This document shows positions 15,975 through 22,715 of a stretch of 64,000 nt of DNA, piece by piece. The notes under the pieces were generated by a model that saw only the letters and a list, made by a program, of their open reading frames with translations, was not told the origin of the DNA and ran no database searches. Source of the DNA: Streptomyces sp. ISL-11 (GTDB lineage Bacteria > Actinomycetota > Actinomycetes > Streptomycetales > Streptomycetaceae); assembly GCF_018614525.1 (NCBI RefSeq), contig NZ_JAGGOL010000039.1:1-64000 (forward strand), read 5' to 3'. Every line of letters starts with the position of its first letter. Positions within the stretch are counted from its first letter, which is position 1. A program made the position numbers and the translations under genes.

Positions 15975-16552
15975 GGAAGCGAATAGCGGCAGTGGCCGTG
16001 GCGGCTGCGTCGGTGCTGATGGTCGCGGGGTGCTCGTCGTCCTCAGGCGGCAAGGAGGGCGACAAGCCCGGAGAGAAGCCGAGGTCGGCCGGGGAGCGGC
16101 AGGCGCAGGAGTACCGCGACGCGGCGAAGAAGGACCGGGCGAAGATGCTCGAGGTGGCGGTCGCGTACCAGAAGGCGGACGGCCTGCACGACGGTGAGGC
16201 GGCCTGCCGGCTGATGACGGAAGCGGGCCGGCACGGCAGTGACGCGTCGTTGGAGAGCTGTGTGAAGTTCTATATGCCGCTGAAACCCGACGCGCGTGAG
16301 TCGGAGGAGAAGTCGTCGTACAGCGTGACGGGCGATCCGGTTGAGGTTCCGCCGATCGGTGATCACCAGGCGGGTACCGGAGTGATGGTGACGCGCCAGT
16401 ACCTGCTCGAGGGTCGCACGAAGTACTACAGGACGGCTCTGCGCATGGTGAAGGTCCGTGGCGCGTGGCTGGTGGACCAGGAAGAGGAGATCTACGACTC
16501 GGAGATGAAGCATTCGAGTCCGGTGTTCAGCGCCCTGATGAGGTCACATTGA
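15971..16552 (+). CDS. Lipoprotein of the type IV apparatus
   Basis: This 193-residue protein has a classical lipoprotein signal: basic RKR, a hydrophobic core AAVAVAAASVLM and the lipobox VAGC, so the mature protein would start at Cys21 and be lipid-anchored outside. The mature part is highly charged (EGDKPGEKPRSAGERQAQEY) and ends in a small domain with a repeated strand pattern (VMVTRQYLLEGRTKYYRTAL then MVKVRGAWLVDQEEEI), somewhat like the NTF2-like outside domains of neighbouring proteins. The GTG at 15971 overlaps the stop of the VirB4-like gene. It overlaps the next start as TTGA. No catalytic motif is seen; a structural role is inferred. Confidence 0.7.
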   Translation: MRKRIAAVAVAAASVLMVAGCSSSSGGKEGDKPGEKPRSAGERQAQEYRDAAKKDRAKMLEVAVAYQKADGLHDGEAACRLMTEAGRHGSDASLESCVKFYMPLKPDARESEEKSSYSVTGDPVEVPPIGDHQAGTGVMVTRQYLLEGRTKYYRTALRMVKVRGAWLVDQEEEIYDSEMKHSSPVFSALMRSH

Positions 16553-18570
16553 GGATCCCGCGGCTCCGCAATCTGGCCATCCCGGTCGTGGGTGCCTTCA
16601 CCACACTGATGGTGACGGCGTCCGCAGCCGCAGCGGATGACAAGTACGCGAAATACAAGCCGGCCGGAATCGGCGCCCTGTTGCCCGCACCGAGCACCTC
16701 GCATTCCGGCCCGGGCACGCTGTACGAGCAGTACGGCAGCCCCATGCTCTACGACCTCGACGTTCAGCTGGGCTGGGACGAGTTCGGCGACTGGGCACTC
16801 CAGTTCGTCGCCGTGATCTTCATGGGTCTGGCCGTCGTGTTCGCCCTGGCGGCGATCGTCGTCGTGCAGTGGACATTCAAGTTCACGTCCATCGACAAGC
16901 TTGAGGACTCCATCGCGACCGCCATCTCCGGCGCGGCGGGGACGGTGTCGACGACCTTGCTTCCGTCGGCGATGGCCGTGGGTGCACTGATCGCGTACGC
17001 GAACCATCGAAAAAACGGCTCATCCATCAGCCAACTGGGATGGGTGGCCGCGACAGCGATTCTGTCCATCTCCTTGCTGACCACTCCGAAGGTATGGATC
17101 GAGGGCATCGACTCCGTCCGGACCATCGGCAGCAATACGGCCATGAAGGCCGCGTCCGCCGGCATGGGGAACGAGAGCAAGGAGCCCATCGATATCGGCT
17201 CCCAGCCCGTCTACGGCAAGAACGACCAGGACAACATGCTGCGCAAGTCCGCAGACGCGATCTGGCGGTCCTACGTCGTCACTCCCTGGTGTGTCGCCGA
17301 GTTCGGAAACCTGAACACGTGCAAGGAATTCGGGAAGGAACTGCTGGATCAGCCGGCGGATGACAAGAAGCGCGAAGAGTGGCTGAAGAAGACGGTCAAG
17401 GACGACAAAGTGGGCGAGGAGGCGGTCAAGTACCGCCAGGGCCACGTGGGCCAGGCCCGTGTCATGGTCACCATGGCCTCCGCCGTCTGTGCGGGACTGT
17501 TCGCCATTCTCGCGGTGGCTCTGGCCTTCGCTTCGCTCGCCTCGCTGATCGGCGCGCTGATGCTGCTACTGGCCGGCGTGGTCTTCGCCTGCCTCTGGGT
17601 CATTCCCGGTAGGCCGCGCCAGTGGGGCGTCCGCTGGTTCGACACCCTTCTCGGGTTCACGCTGCAGTCGTTCGTCAGCACGATGGTGCTGGGATGCGTG
17701 CTCGTTCTGAACACGGCGAGCGTGTCCATGGTCGGTACTTACGGCTGGTTCGCCTCGGCGGGCGTGAGCATCACGGCCGCGATCGTGGCGTTCAAGTTCC
17801 GCGGGATCATGGAAAGCATCGTCGGCGTGACCGGCGCCACCAACTCGTCCTTCAACGCCGGCGCCATGCGGCTTGCGCAGGGGGCCGGCGCCCTTGCCGC
17901 ACGGGGGGCCGGAAGGGCCGCCCTGTGGTCGGGCAGAAAGGCGGGGTCTCCGGTCGCCCGCAAGGGCAAGGAACTCGGCGGCAGAGCTGTGGGAGCGGCA
18001 AAGGAGGCGGCCCAGGAGCGGATCAGCCGGCCGTTCAGGACCGCTGCCGCGGTCAAGCAGTTCAGCGAGCGGCACGCCCACATGGACGCCGCCGGCGTGG
18101 CCAAGGGCTCCACGAAGCGCCAGAACTACGCCATGGGCAAGGAAGGCGGGCCCAGCACGTCCAGCGAGGTCACCGCGGCCCGGCGCGCCGAGAAGACGGG
18201 CAGCTCTGCGCCTTTGTCGGTCAGCCGGACGAGCCGGGCGAGCGATGTGCGCTCGGCAGGTGCTCAGGTCCAGGCAGCACGGCGCAACGGCCACCCCGGT
18301 GGCCAGAGCGGATCCGCCCAGGCAGGCCGCGGCGCGTCAGGGTCGGCCCAGGCCGCCGCGCGCAAGCCGTCGGCATCAGGCCAGGGCAGAGGCGGCGACC
18401 GAGGGTTCCGGAGTGCCCCGACGCCGGGCAGCGGAGGAGCGCAGCGACGCGTGGCGGAGGCCCGCAGGGCAGCTGCCGGCAGCGCTTCCGCGTCCGCGGC
18501 CAATCGGGCGGCCAACCGTCCGAGGAGACGTACTCCCACGCGGCCTCCCGCGCCCGTCGGCCGCCGGTAA
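16549..18570 (+). CDS. VirB6/TcpH-like polytopic membrane protein
   Basis: About 673 residues from the TTG at 16549, which overlaps the lipoprotein stop (TTGA). The N-terminus reads as a signal sequence (LAIPVVGAFTTLMVTASAAA). At least six further hydrophobic segments follow, for example LQFVAVIFMGLAVVFALAAI, VTMASAVCAGLFAILAVALA and SFVSTMVLGCVLVLNTAS. The last 220 residues are a disordered, basic, Ala/Gly/Ser/Gln-rich cytoplasmic tail. This is the layout of VirB6/TcpH proteins, which form the membrane pore of type IV systems. The start choice rests on the coupling overlap and on the signal sequence beginning there. Confidence 0.7.
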   Translation: MRIPRLRNLAIPVVGAFTTLMVTASAAAADDKYAKYKPAGIGALLPAPSTSHSGPGTLYEQYGSPMLYDLDVQLGWDEFGDWALQFVAVIFMGLAVVFALAAIVVVQWTFKFTSIDKLEDSIATAISGAAGTVSTTLLPSAMAVGALIAYANHRKNGSSISQLGWVAATAILSISLLTTPKVWIEGIDSVRTIGSNTAMKAASAGMGNESKEPIDIGSQPVYGKNDQDNMLRKSADAIWRSYVVTPWCVAEFGNLNTCKEFGKELLDQPADDKKREEWLKKTVKDDKVGEEAVKYRQGHVGQARVMVTMASAVCAGLFAILAVALAFASLASLIGALMLLLAGVVFACLWVIPGRPRQWGVRWFDTLLGFTLQSFVSTMVLGCVLVLNTASVSMVGTYGWFASAGVSITAAIVAFKFRGIMESIVGVTGATNSSFNAGAMRLAQGAGALAARGAGRAALWSGRKAGSPVARKGKELGGRAVGAAKEAAQERISRPFRTAAAVKQFSERHAHMDAAGVAKGSTKRQNYAMGKEGGPSTSSEVTAARRAEKTGSSAPLSVSRTSRASDVRSAGAQVQAARRNGHPGGQSGSAQAGRGASGSAQAAARKPSASGQGRGGDRGFRSAPTPGSGGAQRRVAEARRAAAGSASASAANRAANRPRRRTPTRPPAPVGRR

Positions 18571-18582
18571 GAAGGAGGACAG

Positions 18583-19371
18583 GTGAGCAAGAAACAGGGC
18601 CAGCGTCCGGCCTCCGAGTGGCGGGAACTGCTCAACGCGGAGTACGACTACCCCGAGGAGATCGAGAACGCCGGCAAGCGCCGTGTGCGCCGGCGCGCCC
18701 GCAAGGCGTACCGGCAGGAGCAGCGCGAGGAGGTCAAGCGCCGCCTGGCCGAGGAACGCAGACGTGAGCCCATCACGCCGGGCGGAGCGATCCTGGTGAT
18801 CGTCGCCATCCTCGCCATCGGCGCTGCCGCCACGCACTGGTGGCCGGACCGCACAGGGGCACCGTCGACGGTGGGACACGCGGGGGACAGCGCCCGGACC
18901 CTGGACGCAGAGGACGACGCCCCCCGGCCCGCGACCACGGCCCCCCGGGCTCCGGAGCCCTCGCCGTCGGTGAAGGCCGATCGCAGCAAGCCGGAGAAGG
19001 CGTCGGAGGGCTGGGCCCGTGCCTACCTCACACGCAATCCCGTGCTGGACAAGACGCACATCGCCTCCGTCGAGCGTGCGGCCCCGTGGATGACCGACTC
19101 ACTGGTGGCCAACCTGAAGCACTTCGACGACAAGGCGTGGGGCGAGCTCGTCTCCAACGGCGGCATCTCGAAGGTGGACGAGGTGACGGTCGGCCCCGCC
19201 GACGACGACCGCGTACGGAAGCAGGCCGACACGGAGACGCGTGTCTGGCGCAAGACCAGCGTCGACATCACGGTCCAGGGCTACCGGAAGTACAACGAGA
19301 CGCGTGTGTACCTGACGGAGGTCATGCTCACCTCCGACGGCTGGCGCGTGGGCCGGGTCCTGGGGGTCTGA
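18583..19371 (+). CDS. Single-pass membrane protein with a VirB8-like outside domain
   Basis: The protein has 262 residues from the GTG at 18583 (AGGAGG upstream). A strongly basic, helical cytoplasmic region (KRRVRRRARKAYRQEQREEV) precedes one membrane helix (GGAILVIVAILAIGAAATHW) and a Pro-rich spacer. The 150-residue outside domain (GWARAYLTRNPVLDKTHIAS ... VWRKTSVDITVQGYRKYNET ... DGWRVGRVLGV) follows the helix-then-sheet order of NTF2/VirB8-like folds. It therefore looks like a second, shorter VirB8-type subunit beside the 11245-12534 product. It is only 4 bp from the transglycosylase gene, so the two are surely co-transcribed. Confidence 0.6.
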   Translation: MSKKQGQRPASEWRELLNAEYDYPEEIENAGKRRVRRRARKAYRQEQREEVKRRLAEERRREPITPGGAILVIVAILAIGAAATHWWPDRTGAPSTVGHAGDSARTLDAEDDAPRPATTAPRAPEPSPSVKADRSKPEKASEGWARAYLTRNPVLDKTHIASVERAAPWMTDSLVANLKHFDDKAWGELVSNGGISKVDEVTVGPADDDRVRKQADTETRVWRKTSVDITVQGYRKYNETRVYLTEVMLTSDGWRVGRVLGV

Positions 19372-19375
19372 GCGA

Positions 19376-20608
19376 GTGGTTGCACGTCAGGCCCTCGCCC
19401 TGGCCTCGGGTGGGCTGCGCCGGGGACTCGCGTTCAAGGTCGGGATACCCGCCATGGGCATACTCATGGGGCTCCTGATGATCGTGGGAATGCTGGCCGG
19501 AATCGGCGGCGGCCCTTCGGCCGTCGCCGCCGGCTGCTCCAAGCCCGGCTCACCCGGGAACGACGGTCCTTCCGGTAACGGGCAGACCGGCGACACCACG
19601 GGCGGCGCGAGCAAGAAGCTGCGCGAGGAGCAGATCGAGAACGCGAAGATCATCGATGGGGTGGCCAAGGACGGCAAGCTGCCGGGGAAGGCGACGCTCA
19701 TCGCCCTGATGACGGGGCTCGCGGAGTCGCAGCTGTCGAACATCAACTACGGCGACAGGGACTCGCTCGGCATCTTCCAGCAGCGCCCGACCTCCGGGTG
19801 GGGCACCAGGGAACAGATCACGGACCCGAAGTACGCGGCGCACATGTTCCTCTTCGGCGGCGACAGCGGCGACCCGCCGGGGCTGGAAGACGTCGCCTGG
19901 GAAAGCATGTCGCTCAACGACGCCGCCCAGAAGGTACAGCGCTCCGGCTTTCCCGACGCCTACGGGCCCAAGGAGGCCCAGGCGCGGAGCATCGCCAAGG
20001 AAGCGGGCATCGACCTTGAGCGCTCGGGGGAGAACCACCCCGACCAGCCGGGCAGGAAGGGCGGCACCAACGGCGGCTCGAACGGCGGCAACAAGGACGG
20101 CGAGAACCCCGACAAGAAGAAGCCGGAAGGTTGCAACACGTCGGGCAGCAACAACCCCGGCAAGCCCGGTGAGCCCTTCCACGACGGCAAGGCGAACTGG
20201 CCCGACAAGGTCAAGAACCGCCGCTCGACGGAAGACGCGATCAAGTGGGCGAAGGCCGAGGCCGACAGCCACCGCGCGGACTGGTACCAGAAGTGCCTGG
20301 CCTTCACGTCGATCGCCTACGGCTGGAACTCCTCCGGTACCCCGTACGCCATCGACCACTACAAGGACGTGATGCCGAAGGAGATGCGTCACGATGGTGA
20401 CCGCAACCCGCCCCCGGGCGCGCTCATGTTCTGGGACACCCACCACCGGGCCGGTCACGTCGCCATCTACGTCGGCGACGGCAAGGTCGCGTCCAACGAC
20501 ATCGTGACTCCCGGCGAGATATCGATCGTGCCCGCGACCGACATCGAGTCCAAGTGGGGCGCGGAGTATCTGGGCTGGTCGCCCCCCTACTACCCCAAGG
20601 GCGGGTGA
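19376..20608 (+). CDS. Membrane-anchored lytic transglycosylase with NlpC/P60- or CHAP-like domain (VirB1-like)
   Basis: The product has 410 residues. An N-terminal anchor (VGIPAMGILMGLLMIVGMLA) is followed by a lysozyme-like domain (LIALMTGLAESQLSNINYG, DSLGIFQQRPTSGWGT), in which the Glu of GLAES is the probable catalytic acid. A Gly/Asn/Lys linker leads to a C-terminal papain-like peptidoglycan domain with WYQKCLAFTSIAYGW (Cys nucleophile) and AGHVAIYVGDGKVASN (His). Two-domain hydrolases of this kind open the cell wall for Gram-positive type IV machines. The GTG at 19376 follows the previous stop by 4 bp. A hairpin at 20628 closes the gene train. Confidence 0.85.
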   Translation: MVARQALALASGGLRRGLAFKVGIPAMGILMGLLMIVGMLAGIGGGPSAVAAGCSKPGSPGNDGPSGNGQTGDTTGGASKKLREEQIENAKIIDGVAKDGKLPGKATLIALMTGLAESQLSNINYGDRDSLGIFQQRPTSGWGTREQITDPKYAAHMFLFGGDSGDPPGLEDVAWESMSLNDAAQKVQRSGFPDAYGPKEAQARSIAKEAGIDLERSGENHPDQPGRKGGTNGGSNGGNKDGENPDKKKPEGCNTSGSNNPGKPGEPFHDGKANWPDKVKNRRSTEDAIKWAKAEADSHRADWYQKCLAFTSIAYGWNSSGTPYAIDHYKDVMPKEMRHDGDRNPPPGALMFWDTHHRAGHVAIYVGDGKVASNDIVTPGEISIVPATDIESKWGAEYLGWSPPYYPKGG

Positions 20609-20627
20609 TCCGGGTCATCATTACCCC

Positions 20628-20657
20628 GGGGCCACGGCATGTGCCTGCCGTGGCCCC
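20628..20657 (+). terminator. Stem-loop after the transglycosylase gene
   Basis: The arms GGGGCCACGGCA and TGCCGTGGCCCC are perfectly complementary around a 6-base loop, 19 bp past the stop at 20608. Confidence 0.7.
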
Positions 20658-20695
20658 GTCGGCCTGCTGGCAGCGGCAGTAAGTAAGGATTGACC

Positions 20696-21535
20696 ATGCC
20701 TGTTGTGACGGACCTCGACTCGGTCCCCCTGACACCCGTCTACACCATCGTGATCAGCACAGCGGGGCAAGCGACGATCGAGGGCGAGCCGGTCGAACCG
20801 CTGCCCGGCCAGGACGCGCGGACGTCGGCGCTGGCGGACATACGCGTCCGGGCGGCCCTGCGCGGCCATCCCATACGCATCAACGCCAAGGAGCCGGACG
20901 GGACCGTCTGGCCGCTGATCGTCGACCACGACGGGGCGGTGACGCCGCTGTCGGCGCCGCACCCCGTGCCGCTGCCTGCGCCGGTACGACCTGCGCCGGC
21001 CCCGGTGGCCGAGCCGGTACGGCCCGCTCCCACCCCGGCTCCCGCCCCCACGCCCGTACGCGCCGCCGCTCCCGCACAGCCCCCCGTACCGCCACAGCCC
21101 GCCCCCGCCCCCCAACCTCCCGCCGGCTGGCAGTCCGCCCTGCCCGCGCACCACGCCCCCCGCTTCGCCCGCATCGTCGCCGCCGAGCTGGCCGGGGATC
21201 TCGCCGCCGCCGGGGTCGCCGCGAAGGAGCTGGAGGCGGCCGTCGACAGGGAGTACGGGCCGCTGCACCCGCACACCATCGGCGCCCTCGGCACCCGCGC
21301 CTGGCTGTCGCTGCTGCTTCAGGACGACTGGGCGGCGGCCACCCGGCTCCACCTGCGGACGGCCGAGCGCCGTGACACCGCGCGGGCGCCCCTCGCGGAG
21401 ACCCGGCGCACACTGCGCAACGCCCATGCCGCGTGGCGGCGCCTGGCCGCGACCGACGCGGCGGAGGCCGAGGAGATCCGGCCGGAGCTCCTGCGGGTCA
21501 CCGAGCTCATCGAGGGCGAGCCTCCGCAGGAGTAG
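20696..21535 (+). CDS. Conserved protein with Pro-rich linker and TPR-like C-terminus
   Basis: The protein has 279 residues from the ATG at 20696 (AAGGAT upstream). Residues 1-85 form a small domain (TPVYTIVISTAGQATIEGEP ... DGTVWPLIVDHDGAVTPLS) also seen beside secretion-type clusters in Streptomyces, as far as I recall. A 65-residue Pro/Ala linker follows. Residues 155-275 are helical and tetratricopeptide-like (LEAAVDREYGPLHPHTIGAL, LLQDDWAAATRLHLRTAERR). It could be a cytoplasmic adaptor of the upstream apparatus. The 3' end lies in the first unit of a 21-bp tandem repeat, whose TAG supplies the stop. No enzymatic motif is seen. Confidence 0.6.
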   Translation: MPVVTDLDSVPLTPVYTIVISTAGQATIEGEPVEPLPGQDARTSALADIRVRAALRGHPIRINAKEPDGTVWPLIVDHDGAVTPLSAPHPVPLPAPVRPAPAPVAEPVRPAPTPAPAPTPVRAAAPAQPPVPPQPAPAPQPPAGWQSALPAHHAPRFARIVAAELAGDLAAAGVAAKELEAAVDREYGPLHPHTIGALGTRAWLSLLLQDDWAAATRLHLRTAERRDTARAPLAETRRTLRNAHAAWRRLAATDAAEAEEIRPELLRVTELIEGEPPQE

Positions 21536-21662
21536 GGCGAGCCTGCGCAGGAGTAGGGCCGGCTTCCGCAGGAGCAGGAACGAGCCTCCGCAGGAGCAGG
21601 GCCGCGCCCGCAGGAGCAGAGGCGAGTCTCCGCAGGAGCAGGCCCAGCCTCCGCAGCAGCAG
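21515..21662 (+). repeat. Seven-copy 21-bp tandem repeat spanning the stop codon of the TPR gene
   Basis: Units of 20-22 bp with core CTCCGCAGGAG followed by TAG or CAG repeat about seven times. The first unit encodes GEPPQE plus the TAG stop of the TPR gene. The second also ends in TAG, while later ones end in CAG, and two units have lost or gained a base. Confidence 0.85.
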
Positions 21663-21760
21663 GGATGAGCCCTCGCACACCCCGGAGGCCGACACCCGCG
21701 ACGCGGCAGGAGCTGGCGAGCGTCCGCGACAAAGAGCCCGCTTCGGCCATAATCGCGATC

Positions 21761-22663
21761 ATGCTGCCCGACATGCCCGCGCCCCTCCCGGAAGGGCCGC
21801 ATCGACGGCTGCTGCCCGACGTGCTCGCCATCGGTGCGCCGTACCCGCTCCTGCTCGCCGGCGCCTATGCCGTACGCGCCCACGGGCTGGTCGGCCACGG
21901 CCCTGCCGCCGACGCGGAGGCCGCCCATCCAGGAGCCGCCTACGCCGACGCCGCCTACGCCGACGCCGCCTACGCCGACGCCGCCTACGCCGACGCCGCC
22001 TACGCCGACGCCGCTTACCCCGACGCCGCCCGCCCGGCGACCACCGCCCCGGAAGCTGCCGACCCGCGCCTCACCGGCCTCGAATTCGTCACCGACACCC
22101 CCACCCCCATGCCGGACCTCGCGACCGCCCTCCGCACCGGCCTGGAGGAGCGTGGCTGGCGCGTCGAACCGGGCCCGGTCGATCCGCTCGCGGCACGGCT
22201 CACCGTGACCGACCCCGGCTCCCGGGAGAGCCACACCGTCGACCTCCGCAAGGAGACCCTGTGGCGGCCCCCGGCGGACAGCGCGTACGGGCTCGTACCC
22301 GCCGTCGAGGACGTCGTCGGCCTGGAGGTGCGCGCCCTCGCGGACCTCGGGCTCGCCCGGCACCTCGTCGACGTCCGGGCCGCCTCCACCCGCTGGTCGC
22401 ACACCGAGCTGGAGGAGCTCGGCCGCCGCCACGCGCGCGACGGCGTGCTCGACCTCTCCGACCTCCAGGCGCGGCTGACGGCGGCCGAGTGGCTCGATGA
22501 CAGGGCACTCGCCGCCTACGGGCTCGACCGCGCCGAGCGGGCCGAACTCCGCCGCTGGGCACAGCACTGGGCCGACGACATCGCGGAACGGCTCATCGAG
22601 GAAGCGCCCTTCGAGGAACCACCGTCGGACGGAAACCCGTCCGAACCCTTCGAGGACGAGTAG
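21761..22663 (+). CDS. AbiEii/AbiGii-type nucleotidyltransferase homologue with a disrupted active site
   Basis: About 300 residues from the ATG at 21761. The ends fit the family well: LLLAGAYAVRAHGLV near the start, then MPDLATALRTGLEERGWRVE, VDLRKETLWRPP, VVGLEVRALADLGLARHLVD and LQARLTAAEWLDDRALAAYG. In active members the first segment reads GGYAVRAHGL and is soon followed by an S-x-D-L-D metal-binding motif. Here the second Gly is Ala and the SxDLD segment is replaced by GHGPAADAEAAHPG plus six YADAA-type units. It is therefore probably catalytically dead or decaying. A CATAAT box 7 bp before the ATG suggests a leaderless transcript. It lies between a TPR gene and an Imm49-like gene. Confidence 0.6.
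   Translation: MLPDMPAPLPEGPHRRLLPDVLAIGAPYPLLLAGAYAVRAHGLVGHGPAADAEAAHPGAAYADAAYADAAYADAAYADAAYADAAYPDAARPATTAPEAADPRLTGLEFVTDTPTPMPDLATALRTGLEERGWRVEPGPVDPLAARLTVTDPGSRESHTVDLRKETLWRPPADSAYGLVPAVEDVVGLEVRALADLGLARHLVDVRAASTRWSHTELEELGRRHARDGVLDLSDLQARLTAAEWLDDRALAAYGLDRAERAELRRWAQHWADDIAERLIEEAPFEEPPSDGNPSEPFEDE
21941..22030 (+). repeat. Six-copy 15-bp tandem repeat TACGCCGACGCCGCC
   Basis: Four perfect units followed by two with one or two changes encode YADAA x5 then YPDAA inside the AbiEii-like gene, where the catalytic Asp motif would be expected. All units keep the frame. Confidence 0.9.
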
Positions 22664-22670
22664 AACGCGC

Positions 22671-22697
22671 GAGCCCAGCGAGCCCAGCGAGCCCAGC
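22671..22697 (+). repeat. Three-copy 9-bp tandem repeat GAGCCCAGC
   Basis: Three perfect units lie between the stop of the AbiEii-like gene and the TTG start of the Imm49-like gene. They take the place where a ribosome-binding site would be expected. Confidence 0.8.
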
Positions 22698-22715
22698 GAG
22701 ACGAGTGAGCACACC

